Positions 1 to 12,600 of a DNA stretch of 64,000 bases are shown here, piece after piece. The position numbers and the translations under genes are program-made. Each line of letters starts with the position of its first letter. Position 1 is the stretch's first letter. Source of the DNA: Armillaria gallica (lineage: Eukaryota; Basidiomycota; Agaricomycetes; Agaricales; Physalacriaceae); the NCBI GenBank assembly GCA_037576215.1, contig JBANDB010000018.1:682001-746000 (forward strand), given 5' to 3'. Under the pieces are notes generated by a model. The model worked only from the letters and a program-made list of their open reading frames with translations, was not told the DNA's origin and did no database searches.

Positions 1-457
1 CAGCTTGGCTGCTAGTTGACCGATTGCTGTAAGGGCTTCTGCACCGGGTATATAACCTGCACACGACATGGTCAGTTGCGTCGAGCTATCTAAAAAAACA
101 TGCGGCATACCAGTCAACAGCCGCGTCGGGCTCAACAGCTCGTTGGCCTCCATCGATTCAAATATCGAATTAAGCTCTGCCGCATTAGTCTTACTCCCCC
201 CAGAGCGACGGTATCCTGACTAATGTGTCGTCTCAATGACTCTTGGTCTCACGGAGAAGCGAAGGAATACCTGCGTGGTTCGAAAAGTTGACGGTGTTTA
301 CTACCTTTTTCGTGTGTAAGTTTTTATTGAAGAGCGGTAATCACGGAGGACTTACATCGACATCGTATCCAAGACACTGCAGTGGAAATACAGCAGCTTT
401 GCCTCCAACGTAACCAAACGCGACGTGGGATTGGATGCTGAGGATTCGTTCGACCAT
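1..457 (-). CDS. BUD16: Pyridoxal kinase, 5' part (cut by window edge)
   Basis: ATP-dependent phosphorylation of pyridoxal, pyridoxine and pyridoxamine in the vitamin B6 salvage pathway; a cytosolic PfkB/ribokinase-fold enzyme. Four exons can be built on the minus strand: 457-356, 304-271, 215-111 and 56-1 (continuing beyond the window). Exon 1 gives [20 protein letters not shown], the family's N-terminal signature with the substrate-binding Ser and the GYVG turn. Exon 2 encodes [11 protein letters not shown], matching the conserved 'VQFSNHTGY' block. Exon 3 ends in LLTG, and exon 4 continues as [18 protein letters not shown], a typical pyridoxal kinase segment. The three introns are 51-55 nt with GT-AG ends and all phases agree. 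The catalytic C-terminal half lies outside the window, so integrity cannot be judged. The symbol is by analogy with the yeast homologue. Confidence 0.9.
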
Positions 458-870
458 GGAGAAGGATGTATGTCTAGTCGGTTGTAGATATTATTCTAAG
501 TAGATATCCGTATCTGCCTGATAATGAGTGGGACGTATAAAGGTCGGCGAAAAGCGTACATAGGGTTCCTTGAGGCAGTATCGGTCAACGTGCTAACTAG
601 AGAACATGAAGAAAGTCAGCCAGAGAAGGAAGAACAAGTTCGAGTCAAAGCCGCGCTTATCTAAATTTGCTATCCGGCGATTGAAAATGATGCCGGAAGG
701 CAGGTTCCTTGCTCCATTTGAATTTGTGATATTAAAAACTTAGGTATGTACATTGTACATGTAGAGCTTCTGAGACGGCCTAAGAATCGTAATGTTTAAA
801 TCCAAAAATCTTAAGTACTTGCAGAGTAATAAGGATAAAATTGATACATGGAATGCTAAAAGAAACTCAT

Positions 871-951
871 TGTCGGTAGCTGGAATCGAACCAGCGGCTC
901 TTCGGAGTTGAGTTCCACAACGAAGTGATTTAACCCCTAATCGATACCAAC
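871..951 (-). tRNA. tRNA-His (GTG) with a short intron
   Basis: Read on the minus strand, a full cloverleaf forms. The acceptor stem is GTTGGTA/TACCGAC with discriminator A. The D-arm is GATT-AGGGGTTA-AATC, the anticodon stem is CTTCG/CGAAG, and the T-arm is GCTGG-TTCGATT-CCAGC. The anticodon loop starts TTGTGG, giving anticodon GTG (His). About nine extra bases (AACTCAACT) after the base 3' to the anticodon are a canonical-position tRNA intron. T-rich sequence (TTTCTTTT) follows the 3' end at about 855-866, as a Pol III terminator would. The extra 5' G of tRNA-His is added after transcription and is not expected in the gene. Confidence 0.85.
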
Positions 952-2896
952 CTACCAAAATTGTTGATCTCAGCATACTATGTGATTATTTCAAGATTTC
1001 AAGGCTGCCAAGATGATACCACTTGGACTCCTCCCATGGTTAAGGTTCGCTACATGCTGAGGACCTCCCTTGGCGCCTCGTGCACAAAAGCGAGAGTCAA
1101 TCCTCCACGGGGCACACTGACTCCTATACCACGACCGCCGAATGAACGATATAGGCTTTACGCTGAGTCTTCGTCAATGTTGAATTTCCTTTGGGGATGT
1201 CTCAGCCTGGCGGGCCGCTTGCCATCATCATCCCTCTGTGCGTAGCATCATCAAAATTCGATATTCGTCTGTCCTGGTATTCGTCAATGCGACAAGAAAC
1301 AGCTCATATTTTGTTCGATCCTTCTATTAATTCTCATTGCGGCTCAACGTCAACAATTAGGCATTCCTTACATCGCGAGTTTCAGAAAGTGCTACCCAAG
1401 GTGATCCTGAATAAGTACCTCGTTGCAGTCCAAGAAGGTCGCGGCGCGTGGAAGGACAGTGACGATAAGTATGTCGGTCAACATGGTGTATCGGAATAGG
1501 AGGGAATAAAGGCTCTAAAAGTGAGGAAAAAGACATGTCTGTGGTTATCACGGACTCACGAACGTTCTTTTTCACACAGTTCATTCTCCATTACAAGGAT
1601 TTATACGTCCCATAATTCTCAGATCGTTGTGATACCACTACAGTCTTTATGGATTCGTTCATCACAAGACACAGTCTCGAGAATATTATCTTCACAAGCG
1701 GCAAATTCGATGTCCTTTTTCGCACGGTCTCGAGTCCTGTGAGATAAGCCCGGCTGCCTCAGGCCCGTTCCCTTCTCCGACGTGTCGACTGTGACGGACC
1801 CCATGCCATGTTCTCTTCATCAAGCTGCTCTGCCTGCACATTCCTCTTCAGTTATTCGAACACCATCTTTACTGAGGGGGGTACTTACGACAACAGGAAG
1901 GATTTGCTTATCATCTTTACTGGCGCTTTTCTGTACCAGAGTGACCTGTTGCACAGTAAGTTTTCTCAGTCCGAATACTCGTCGGAAAAAGAGAGAATCG
2001 TGACCGTGGATGACGCTGCTGACTCTGATGGAGCCACTTGGTGCTGTTAAGTAGAAGAAATTTCAGCTCGAGGAGAGGACATTGGAAGACGGCAGTACCT
2101 TGGGCATTTTCTTTGAAAACGACGATAAGAGGGTGCTTTTCATGGCAGCTAATCAAGGACGAATGGAAGCCCAGATTTAAGAACTCCTGCGTTCACTCGG
2201 TCAGGTGCCAGAACTTGCATGGGCATCACCACATCATCCGCAATCGACGTGGCATACAAGCCTGGGACGATGATTACCATTACTAGGTGTTCAAGTAACA
2301 AGTTTATGCGCTACTAGCAGGATCCGGTACCTAGGCATAAGGCAACGATACTCAGAGGAGACAGCGAGTGTTATACTTGATATTCAATCCCATTTGGGGT
2401 CATATCTGAACTACCGAGGACACGACAACGCCATTGGCGACTCCGTCCCTTGTAGCCTCTGGCCTTCGATTCAGGGCAGAAGAATACTTGCCGGACTGCG
2501 CTTCAATCGGTTTATGACGAACTCGATGCACGTGCTTCATTATTGAAGAAAGATGTCCCTTGCATCGTAGCCTGATCGTACCTCGAGTCGGATCATGATG
2601 CATATTAACCATCGAGATATCCCCGTCTAGTTGCTTCGTCAACGTGTCACAGTAGTACTCTTGAAGCAAGAGTGAGAACGAAAACAGCGACGATGAACCG
2701 AGGCATACACGGAGTGTGCTGCACCGGGTACAGCAGGAGCTAAGTACATTTCGCGTACCTCATCTCTGATTTGTAACAGCACAAAAAGAACTTGAAATAT
2801 GTCTATTAATATCATCGAATTATGCCTGGACAAGTTACGAGAGTTGCGATAAGATATGTTGCGATCCACCCGGACGCAACTTCAATGTATCCCGAC
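952..2896. other. Intergenic, no supported gene
   Basis: About 1.9 kb with only short open stretches on both strands. I could not join any of them by consistent splice sites into a recognisable protein. A plus-strand stretch at about 1808-2050 is open for 80 codons but carries no motif I recognise. It may hold decayed coding sequence; nothing is claimed. Confidence 0.4.
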
Positions 2897-4803
2897 CTAA
2901 TACGATCCACCAGAGATCTATAGCCGAAGTCAGAAGCGTATTTTTGAAGTGAACGAAGGAAGAAGACATACTGTGGCCGAACTACTGGCGACCGTTCCAG
3001 CTGATCCGCCAGTAACCGTAAGCTTAGAGAAATCCCATTTCCTGCGAAGACGCATGCTTAGCACCATCTGGAAATCGTTACAGAAAGTATATTTACCCTG
3101 AACAATTGCCACAGTCAACCGTCAGTCGCTTGGCCTTGTCTCCGACCCTAGAGATTGGTGAGTATACCCGTCCAAGAGTCGAAGGCACGGCTTACTTGAC
3201 TGTAGTGGCGCTGCCGGTGAAGCTCACGCCCCTGTAAGAAAGGAATGGATCAGAGGACAGACTCATTTCAAGCACGCAAAAGAGACTCACGGAATAGGAC
3301 CGCCAGTTCCAGGAGTACCGGCATCATCGGGGTAGGACTGTGAGATGAGGACGCCGTACTTGGTAATACCACTGATGGTGTTACTGTGAGGAACGGGTCA
3401 GTAGGTCATCCGAGAACGAAGACAAGATAGTATTTACCCAGAGTACGTGATGCCCGACACTTTAGCGCTTGTGGCTTCCGCCTTGACTTTGATTCTGCGA
3501 GTCGCGTGATGTCAGCACACCAAGCGAGGGAGCAAGCTTTAGTATCGTACCTGAGCCCATACATAGAGTTCGTCACAGTGTTGCCGGAAATGGTCACGTC
3601 GGTGACTGTCTTACCAGTAGAAATAGATCCAACAGAAATGCCGTGACCGCCAGAGCATTGGTTGTTCTGGAAACTGAAAAAGAGAAGTTGAGCGACACCT
3701 CTTATTGACTGGACAACGACGTACACGATGTTGGAGCCGGAGTTGATCGCGATACAATCATCCTGATTCTTGACGACAGAGTCCTTGATTGTGACATCGT
3801 CTGCGGAAACATCAAAGCCCTATAGACCCCCGGAATCCTCAGTATCTCATCTCATTCATTAGATGAAGGTTCACACTTACGTCAGTATTGTGACCAAGGC
3901 TGTTGGTGTCGCCAGCACTGTTGTCGACCTAGAGATGACAGGTAAGGTTACTGATACACGAATATAGGACAGGGCGACGTACGGTGATGCTATCAAAGGT
4001 GAGACCGTCGCTGTTACCGATAGAGATAGCTTGCGCGGGGCTGTTCAACACCTGTCGCTCACGTTGAGTCGTGGCCACAAAGAGGGTAAAATAAGTATCA
4101 CCGTGAATTGAGAGTAAGTTCCGGAGCCCTTGAATCTGGATATAAATTGTGAATGTTTGACTACAAGTCGTAAGAGACAGGTCGACTTGCTTCAACAGCG
4201 GATGAGGCTTGTCGACACCACCGTTCGTGCCCTTGCCGTCCCAATAGGAGGCGCCGTTTCCCTGAGCAATTTATTATACAGGAGACAAGGCGCGACAAAC
4301 TGGCCCGGCTTACATTGAATTTATGTCCCGCCCCCTTGAAAGTGACATTGTCGCCATCAATAGTGAACAGAGGACCTGCGGCTGTGAAAAAAAGATGCGT
4401 TGAGCGTACGACTGCTTGCTCACGAGTCATACGCACTAGAGGTCTTCGCGAAGGTGATATCGCCAGCCATAGTGACAGTCGCGCCGGCTTTAGGCTGTTC
4501 AAATATATGAGCGCGCTTCACGCGCCAATAAAGTACGGGATCTTACCGAGAGCGTCAAGGTGCCTGTAAAGTGCTCGCGTCAGTAAGAGGACACTCGGAA
4601 GAGAAAACATCCTCCAACTTACTTCCACTCGGGACAGTGAACGCGTTGATAGTGACCGCCGAACAGCTGGATATCGAGGAGGCAGCAGAGACGGAGTCAA
4701 CTACGCAGCTCGCGCGCGCTTCGAGGTCCTCTGCTGGTAGAGCCGACACGAGCGCAAGCACGGCGGCGGTGAAGATGAACTGGTAAAATGCGTGACCGAA
4801 CAT
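2897..4803 (-). CDS. Secreted endopolygalacturonase (glycoside hydrolase family 28)
   Basis: Hydrolyses alpha-1,4-galacturonan (pectin) outside the cell; GH28 right-handed beta-helix. Start 4803 opens a signal peptide (FIFTAAVLALVSALP) followed by an acidic/basic propeptide ending LEAR, then SCVVDSVSAASSISSCSAV, the usual mature N-terminus. Successive exons give AGPLFTIDGDNVTFKGAGHK, LNSPAQAISIGNSDGL, NTDGFDVSA, NQDDCIAINSGSNI, GGHGISVGS and LRIKVKAEA. These contain the catalytic Asp residues (NTD, QDD), the catalytic His (GHG) and the substrate-binding RIK. The last exon, after the intron behind KWDFSKLTVTGG, ends SSATISGGSY with the stop at 2897-2899. Exon 2 is a 17-nt microexon (4547-4563). 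One intron has a GC donor (GCAAGT) and AG acceptor. All four active-site motifs are present, so the gene looks functional, probably as one of a family of plant-cell-wall degrading enzymes. Confidence 0.93.
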
Positions 4804-7732
4804 TTGAGGTAGATCTGAAGGGAAGCAAAGGATGCTGGTTATCCTGCCATTGACGACCTGCTTTATACCACGGCACTGGATGAACCACGGAGGTTTACCA
4901 GCCTCAAATTGGTATTCGAGTTACAAAAGGATCTACGAAGGGGAGCGGTGGCCGGTGAGGTTACTGATCCGTCGTTTTACACCAAGAAAATATAGGGGAT
5001 TTCCGGTCGTCGTCCTAAGAATCGACATTGCCTTGTTTGAGTTGGGTCATGACAACTTCTCTATCAATATTGATAAATAGAAAAATTCCAGTCTTTGGAG
5101 TTTGAGTCAACCCTCAAATCGAGCACTGTTGAGAGCCCGGTTCACTTCTGCTTGCGTCTGCTGTATAAAAATCATTGCTCGCACACGTCTTCTGCATCGG
5201 TAAACATTAGAGTTTTAAATTTCCGATGTGTTTCCACAGCATTCGTCAGTGTTGTAAGCGAACCAGGTAATGCTTCAGGCCACCCTGGCCCTCAACGATG
5301 TGTGCCTATCTTTGTAGATAAGATTTCAAACGAACTTGAAAATTTGACTAACCCAACTATTCTCCAATTCCAGCGCCTCTCTCCATGCCTCTATATTTAA
5401 GATGATGACAGTCCTGAGTCCCAATGATTTCGGCCCAAAGGAAACTTGATGGAAATGGTTCACGGGGTTGAAATGTTTCCTTAGACACGTTTCCGTCTGT
5501 TGGAAATCAGATTTTGGCGAAGAGAATCCTGTTTCTGGCAGGACAGAAACTGTATAAAGAAATTTTCAGTACTACCACGCATTACCTGTGTGCAGAAACC
5601 CAGGCATGTCAGGAGTGTATAAGCCAATGACCTCTCCGCGTCAGAATAGAGAGCACTTGCTTACATCTTCTCAATTCTCCTCCTTCCAGAATCATCCAGA
5701 CCTTTGCGACAGCAAAGCGGGTCGATAATTTTTTCCTTAAGAGATCATCCGCTACTGTTCATGGAGCATTCGACGAGAATACGGGCAGTCTTGACCGTTG
5801 TTTTGTCTACAAAATGTACAGGACAACGAGAACAGACACACGGGCTGTTCCCCATTGCCCGAATTTTTGCCGATTGTCAAAATATCTGGGATAATAGCCT
5901 CAGTTGCTTTCATGCATAGTCGCTTAGAAGAGAGATTCAACGGGATAAATGGGGGACGATTTGCTTCGTGGATATTATTCATACATACCGTCCCTCCCTC
6001 TGTCATTAGGTATGTATCGTCCGTCTGTCTATGAGAGACTAGACATTATTGCGCACTTCAAATAAAGTATTCAGTATGGGTAGTATAATGATGAAGATAA
6101 GAAGCGAGCGGGAGTACTCACTGGCAGACATGCCCGACACTCAGACACCAACAATCCGCCTATAATGTTGAGATCTTGAGGTACTCGTCGATGGCTTCTG
6201 TGCTTGCCAGAGTCGAAACTATGACAACCTTCGCCTCGGCTATGGCTGAAGCGGTATCAGATGCTTATGCGAGTGCGAGATGTCGACAGAGAACCGGCTC
6301 ACCCAACCACATATGCCAAGTTATGGTCAGTTTTTCCGAGTTTGTAACGTGGCCTACTCGCCAGGCAGCGACGGGCAATTAGAAGTATTGCATTAGCCGA
6401 TGGCATGAAACGATCGCAGTGGAACGTGCTCATTCAGCATGGTTCGGTGGTTCTCCTACCATCTGGACCCATTGACAGATCGTCTCTTTTTCCGGTCTGC
6501 GAACCGTTCAGTTCAATCTCAAGCTCTAAATTTTTTGAGGATTTTCACGAGGGTGGTCAAAATAACGACGGTAAACTCGTACCATTCAAAAGTCCGACGG
6601 CGCCCATCCTCTTGTCAGAATTCCGTACGAGTCCGCATCCTGCTTTCACGGGTAGCAGGCAACAGCAACCAGATTAATTGAAGTTCGTCGACTAACATAT
6701 TACCCCAGCGCCGGATCGGACCCAGGCTACCATTCGGTATGAAATCAGGCTCAGGCTTCACGTCCAACGCGCTTTTAGTGTTCAGGTAATCTAGAGGAAC
6801 GGGTATACAAAAGCAGAGAAAAGATTGGCTGCAAAACAACGCGTGGAAACAACGACGCGCAGCGAGGATGATCTTAGGATGATCGTCATGGCTGAAGATG
6901 GCAGGATCCAAACTGAAACAAACAAACCGGCCTTTGCTTCAACCTTGCTTCTTCTGATTTATCTTTGCACTGATTCTGTATTGAAGAGGTAAATCCTGAA
7001 CTTGACGGGCGTGTTCAATGAGTGCCTTGGATACAAGGGGGAAAAATACCGACCAGCCAACCTTATAATAACTTTATTCTCTACCAATTCTCTACCGAAT
7101 CCTGGAGCGGCGTTCTGAAAAAAAACACTTTGCCAGCCCGGTGCCCAAGATTGTGGCTTACTTGGTCAACTTGGAGGTACCCCGAGTCTTCTGCTATCAT
7201 CCAATATGTTTCCTTGTTCCCTTCCACGATGACATACTGAGGGCATCTTTCAGCAACGAAGAGCTAAGCTGCTTCTACGGCCCTCGACCTGTTATTGCCG
7301 GCCTGGCTATTTCCTGGTGCGTCTGCTTGAATCTTTGATATCTACGGTTGCTACCATAGGACGGACACTTTTGTAGCTGTAAGCTGTCAAAATGAACACC
7401 TGCGGCCAAGCCATCGTAGGCCGCGTAAGCCACCGGCAGAATTCGCCAAGCTTGAATCGTACAGTCTCTCCATCGATATCAAGGCTTTGCATAAACGGAC
7501 TAGTTGTTAAGATTGCAGGAAAGCAGCTTCAATGCTCGCTCATATGGCAGTTGAAGCCGTTCGATTCCTTGCAATTGGGTCTCATCTGCGACATCAACGA
7601 GTCATTAATTTCTGTCACTGTCGGTATGTATCCGGGGATCACCGGTGCACCCTTGACAAATCAGAAACCTTGAAGATCCGTGCTGCGCGTATGAAAAATC
7701 TGACCACCGAATAACATACGCAATAATCTCCC
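4804..7732. other. Intergenic, no supported gene
   Basis: About 2.9 kb. The proximal part must hold the polygalacturonase promoter. Open stretches at 6615-6911 and 7307-7492 (minus) and 7141-7338 (plus) are short, lack recognisable motifs and cannot be spliced together convincingly. Possible remains of decayed genes. Confidence 0.35.
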
Positions 7733-9727
7733 ATGCAACCACCGAGTACTTCGAGTCAAATGGACAATCCCCCCAGCCATCCACGTGGGGAACTCCTGGT
7801 TAGGCCTTGGGGTTGGAAATGGAGATCGTCGTACTGGTTCGTAACATTTGTGGTATGGTTAGGTGCGTTTGGCTTCATGTTCCATTTCGGGGCGACCTGA
7901 TCTTCATCAAAAATCAGGTATTGCCACGGATCTGCTCGTATACTCTATGGTTATCCCCGTCCTGTCTTTCCAGCTCGAGGAGCTTGGCTACAAGCATCCA
8001 GCATCCCTGACTGGCTGGCCACTTTTGCATATGTATGATTCATCCTCGTTTCCGAGTTCGTTCAATCTGACTGGTTACCCGGTAATAGTCCGGAGGCCTT
8101 GCGATAGGTACGTTCGATTCCAGGAATAGCTTCCGTCATTACAATTGGTTACAGCTACTATTCCCGTTGCGGTATGGTCTGAAAAATACGATGCGCGGAA
8201 GCTTCCTCTTGTTGCAGGAGTATTCATACTCATCGGCTCTCAAATCATGTTCATGGAGGCTCCAGCATACTGGTTTATGTGTTTTGCACGAACTCTTCAA
8301 GGTGTAGGATCTACCATGGTATGGGTCGTTGGGCTGGCTCTGCTGTGAGCTCTGGTCACAGATTATGTTGTTATAACTAAAATACCACCTCGTAGATGCG
8401 ACGAAACGCCTCCAGATCTTGTTGGAAGTGAATAAAATCTTGCTCCCTCTCTCGTATCTAACGCTAGTCCTAGGACAACTTGGCATTGCAATTTCGGGTG
8501 TTTCTCTCGGGTACGTATCGCGAGGCTTATTTCCCCGAACCGGATCATAATTCCTTTCCAGTGCGCTTGTCGGGCCTCCCGTAGGCGGCGGTCTATTTAC
8601 CTGGTTCGGTTTCCGTGGACCCTTCATCTTTGGCATCATAATAGCTGTTTTGGACTTGGTGTTCCGCTTCCTTATCATCGAAGGCAAGAGCGCCAGCAAT
8701 CTCCGATCTAGCACTACTGAGAAAGCCGACAATGAAATCGCATTGGGGACAAATGATCACAGTCGGACGGACGTCGGAGATGGTGTCGACGCCCAAAACA
8801 AGAAGGTCTCGTTCGTACAGGTCCTTCGTTTGTTGTTCCGGTCGCAACGTGCGCTTGCAGCGGCTTTCCTCACATTTGCGTATGGGTCCGTCGTTTTCAG
8901 TTGATTCATTCGGAAGCGTAGTCTCACATATCCCATAGCATCATCTATAGTACTCAAGAGCCCGTCATTTCCAGCCACTTGAACGGTGTCTGGGGGTTGA
9001 ACTTCTCAAAAGTCGGTCTCGTTCTTTTGGTCGGTGCCACGACTAATTTTGGTGCGCACCCAGTTCTAACTTCTGACTTCAATGGCAGCTTCACCGCTCT
9101 CGGGTTGGTTAGCAGACTTTCGAGGCATATTTGTAGTCATCATAATTGCTTTGATTCTCGCTGTGCCATGGTATGTTGTAATGATTATAGATGGGCATCT
9201 AGCGTTAATTATCACGGCCTACGCATGCGCTTGTGAGTGACTCGGGACACTTTCAGCGCATTTTTGCTCACCCATTTCAGACTTCTTTGCTTCTGGGGTC
9301 CTGTCTCCACTAACCGTCGAGCTCGCGTCTGTCGCCCGCAGTATAGAGGGCATTGGATGTACGTGAAGCGCGGTTCTCTTGCTTTCTTTGACGAACTTCG
9401 CTTATAGATGCCCACGTCTACGGGGCTTTCAATTTGGCGTATGGAATCGGCACTACAGGTCTGTTTGCTTCAATCTCTTCCTCCTAGCTTATTTCTCCTT
9501 TAGTCGGGCCCGTCGTCGGTGGGCAGGTCTGTTCATGTTTTTTTTCTGAGTGTATTCAATTGACTGAGGTTCCGCCATCATAGATGTACGACCATATCAC
9601 CAAAGGGTGGCTGGCAATCTGTTTGTTGGCCGTCGGGTTACTCGGACTTTCTGTGATCGTGACCCTCTTCAACGTCGGGGAAGAACCCGTTGCTCAAAGC
9701 TTTATCCGCCGCATTAGATTACTGTAG
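7733..9727 (+). pseudogene. MFS transporter (DHA1-type, 12 TM) with one frameshift
   Basis: Plasma- or vacuolar-membrane antiporter of the drug:H+ type; substrate unknown. Exons give, in order, RPWGWKWRSSYWFVTFVVWL (TM1), IATDLLVYSMVIPVLSFQLE, SGGLAIATIPVAVWSEKYDA (motif-A region), ARTLQGVGSTMVWVVGLALL, GQLGIAISGVSLG, SALVGPPVGGGLFTWFGFRG (motif C), a hydrophilic central loop (GKSASNLRSSTTEKADN onward), VISSHLNGVWGLNFSKVGLV, SPLSGWLADFRGIF, and a last TM ending FIRRIRLL. At 8023-8026 the conserved GW-LLFAY segment reads GWPLLHM before the donor. The phase of the next exon (SGGLAIA) needs FAY, so one T is missing from a T-run. Everything else splices in frame through at least eight short introns. 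It is a recent pseudogene or an assembly indel. Confidence 0.8.
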
Positions 9728-10155
9728 ACTGTAAGAAGGAAATATATCAGAGACCAGAGTCTCCCATACCCACTCTTAAAGATCTGGAGAGAGAAAGCGA
9801 CCAGAAATTCCAACCAAGGACACCGAGTCGAACACAGCAGAGGAAATGCAATAACCCGTCGGAAGCGATAGATATGTTCGTCTATCAATGTCTCAACAAC
9901 GAATTTACTTTTGTGGTAACCACGTACCTGGTCCCTTCTGTCCCGAATGGCTGACATGAAGGCCGTAAGTAGTCACAACGAAGCTATTTCGAATGAGTAA
10001 AACACAGAAGTTGAATTGTAATATCAGAATAATACACGAGCATATCATCAAAACATAGTCACGATGACGGCAAAAGTATTTAGACATCGAGTTAACCTGC
10101 GCCAGGCAGTTAATCCAAAATTCGAATCACGTTCGTAAACTCGTGAGAGCATCAA

Positions 10156-12457
10156 CTACGACCCTTCAGAGTGACGACGGGAAAAACAATGAGTGCAACC
10201 GCTCCTGCCAAAATACTTATTTACTCCCCATGGATTCCAGGAGCCCCAGCTGCCCGTCGGCCATACGCCACCAGTAGCTGTGATTGTTGCCGTCGTCTCT
10301 GTAACAGCCGGTTGACTGACGACAGTGGATTGGGGGACGCCGGTGACTGAAAGAACACTGCTAGACGCGGCCTCACCAGCAGGAGAAGTCCCCACAACGG
10401 CAGTGCTGGATGCTATATTGACCAGGGTGTCCACAGATGTGGTTGCAACAGACGTCTCTGAGGCTTCAGTTGTTGTCTCTGTTGCGGTCGATTCCGAAGG
10501 GGTCGAGTTTGAATTCTAAAGAGAAAGCCATCTTAATCGCCGGCAGAAACACAGAAGGGTAGCCAATACTCACTGCTGTTCCGTCAAGAGAGGCGCAAGC
10601 GAAAGACATCGTCGAAGTCGGGGTGCCGCTATCCTTCGCAGCGCTCAAATCCCAGGTCTGCTTGACATAAGGCCAGCAGAGACGACCGTCTCCGAGAAGT
10701 GCAATATCGCCAGATACCGTGATGCTGTCGTCGACAACGGGAGAGCCAACGAGTTCACCGCTGCTACTGACAACCTGGAAGCTATAGGATGATCCGCATC
10801 AGCATCTACCTCGAATCCTCAGATACGAACTACATACCTAGTGCCAGAGAAAGTACCAGTGCAGGAAAGCGGAAGAGGCTCGCAACTTGGGTCGGACAGG
10901 GTTTCGTATGTAACGAGTGCGTTAGATCCATCGAAGGCCTCAACATGGATATTCTGGTGGTCGGATCCATCGTCCTCTGTCACCCAAGTGATTTGGGCAT
11001 CACCGTCAGTAGCACCGACTTCAGAGGTAGCTTGGTCGCCTGAGAGAGTCTCCTTATCAGAAGCAATGGCAATGGCGACATTGTGGTTGAGCCAGCGGGG
11101 ACTGCAGGCGGTGTATCTATAGACACATTTAGCTAGCCTGAGGATGATGAAGGAAGTCAAAGACCGACCCGTCACCCATCCATTCGTTTAGGGTGAGATC
11201 AGTCGCACCGCGCGACTGCCAGGCGAAGATGTAAGAATCGGAAGTTGAGAATCTGGCCAAGTTGGAGTAGGAGCCGGACATTCCGTACATCGCTTCGCCG
11301 CCGGAACCTAAGATTCAACACGTTAAAAACCTCTGAGAAGTCTCCATCGAGGTAAGACATACCATTTGTTGTGTTTTCATTGGAGATCTTCTGGCCGACG
11401 TTGTCCATGCCTCGGTTGTTCGTGTTCAACCAAATAGCACTAAAAGTAATCAGCAATGGGACTGGGCTAGTGGGATTATGTGGCTCACCCTTGATCCTCA
11501 GCACAGACGGAAGCAAAAGGAGCAGCATCAGCGGCTTCGAAACCGATACCAGTGTTGTGTGAGCAGCCCCATGTATTGGTACCCTCAGTGGAGTCTTGAC
11601 GCGTACCGCTCGCGTCGACGTAGGAAATAGCGTCACCATAGTGGCCAGACGCGTCACCATCGTACGCTTTCCAAGCTCATCAATCTGCCAAATTTATTGA
11701 AAAAGTAGAGAAGCTTTACCGGTAACGACATAGTAGGCACCATAAAGATCAGCCGATTCGGACCAGACAAGATCACCATTAATATCAGGCGTCGCAGTGC
11801 GCTGTTGAATGCATGATTAGAAACAAGGGGGTAGCCACGCGCCAAAGAAATATACCCCAATGCCGCCAGCACCATAAGATGACGGACCGTTCAATTCTGT
11901 GGACCAGGACAATTTGCCATCCGTGTAGCGTACAACAACCGCGATCGGCATATCATCAGTGGGGAGATTTTCTGATCCGGTAGCGGTCGTCTTGATGAGG
12001 ACAGCAAAGCCGTCGTCGTGTGCAACCAGGCCGCCGGCTGAAGAGTAATGCAATTAGTCTGGCAATGTTTTGAAAAGGGTAGAGAAAACCGAACCTTCGG
12101 TGCCGGTGATAGTAACCGCGTCACCGACAGAAGTAAACGAGGTTGTATCGACCTGCTGAACTAGAACTGAGGTCTGGTCCGCGTTGAGGTATGCGAGGTA
12201 TCCTGTCGTGCCGTCTGGCGCGACTGCGAAAGGTGTACGGCGGTGGTGGGGAAGTCCTGGCCATCACAAATTTAAGGAAATCTGTTCAGATTTGAATGAG
12301 GATATTACTCGCCAGTCCAGTACGCAGCCTGAATAGGATCAAACGAGTCTGCTAAAGAGAAAGTGTCCTCATAGGACTCTAGTGTAACGGCACCCAAAGT
12401 TACTCTAATCCCCAAGGCCATGAGTGCCAAGAGGTGGCTATTTTTTGGGTTGACCAT
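10156..12457 (-). CDS. Secreted Ser/Thr-rich protein of unknown function, possibly GPI-anchored
   Basis: I do not recognise the family. Start at 12457 (MVNPKNSHLLALMALGIR) gives a short hydrophobic signal peptide, then TLESYEDTFSLADSFDPIQA. Exons follow with blocks such as TSVLVQQVDTTSFTSVGDAV, AGGLVAHDDGFAVLIKTTAT, DGKLSWSTELNGPS, TPDINGDLVWSESADLYGAY, TWGCSHNTGIGFEAADAAPF, LARFSTSDSYIFAWQSRGAT, YTACSPRWLNHNVAIA and SGDIALLGDGRLCWPYVKQ. The repeated short beta-strand-like blocks with aromatic/acidic turns suggest a beta-propeller-like extracellular domain (inference). A Ser/Thr-rich linker (10250-10510) precedes the C-terminus, as in wall-anchored proteins. In the annotated frame the protein ends FSRRHSEGS at 10156. 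One frame over lies a hydrophobic tail (ILAGAVALIVFPVV) ending at 10152. Upstream there is a good TATA box. Confidence 0.7.
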
Positions 12458-12592
12458 CGATGTAACAAACGAATGGGTTGATCTGAAGGAAGGGAATGGG
12501 GCGATGATTCTCTGTGAAGGAGACACTAGCCCTCGAAACAGAGAAAGGAGAAGGGTAGAGTGCTGGTTGCTGTCCAGCCCAAAGATCCATGG

Positions 12593-12600
12593 TTTTTATA
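12593..12600 (-). promoter_or_regulatory. TATA box of the secreted protein gene
   Basis: TATAAAAA on the minus strand about 136 bp upstream of the chosen start at 12457. Fits a TATA-driven, probably inducible, extracellular protein gene. Confidence 0.45.

Noticed and set aside
606..743. 45-codon basic ORF (MKKVSQRRKNKFESK start) between pyridoxal kinase and tRNA-His
   Set aside because: Short, no recognised family and no splice partner; could be chance or an exon of something unseen.
1808..2050. 80-codon plus-strand ORF with a Cys/Ser-rich start
   Set aside because: No motif, no signal peptide of convincing length, and no consistent exons on either side.
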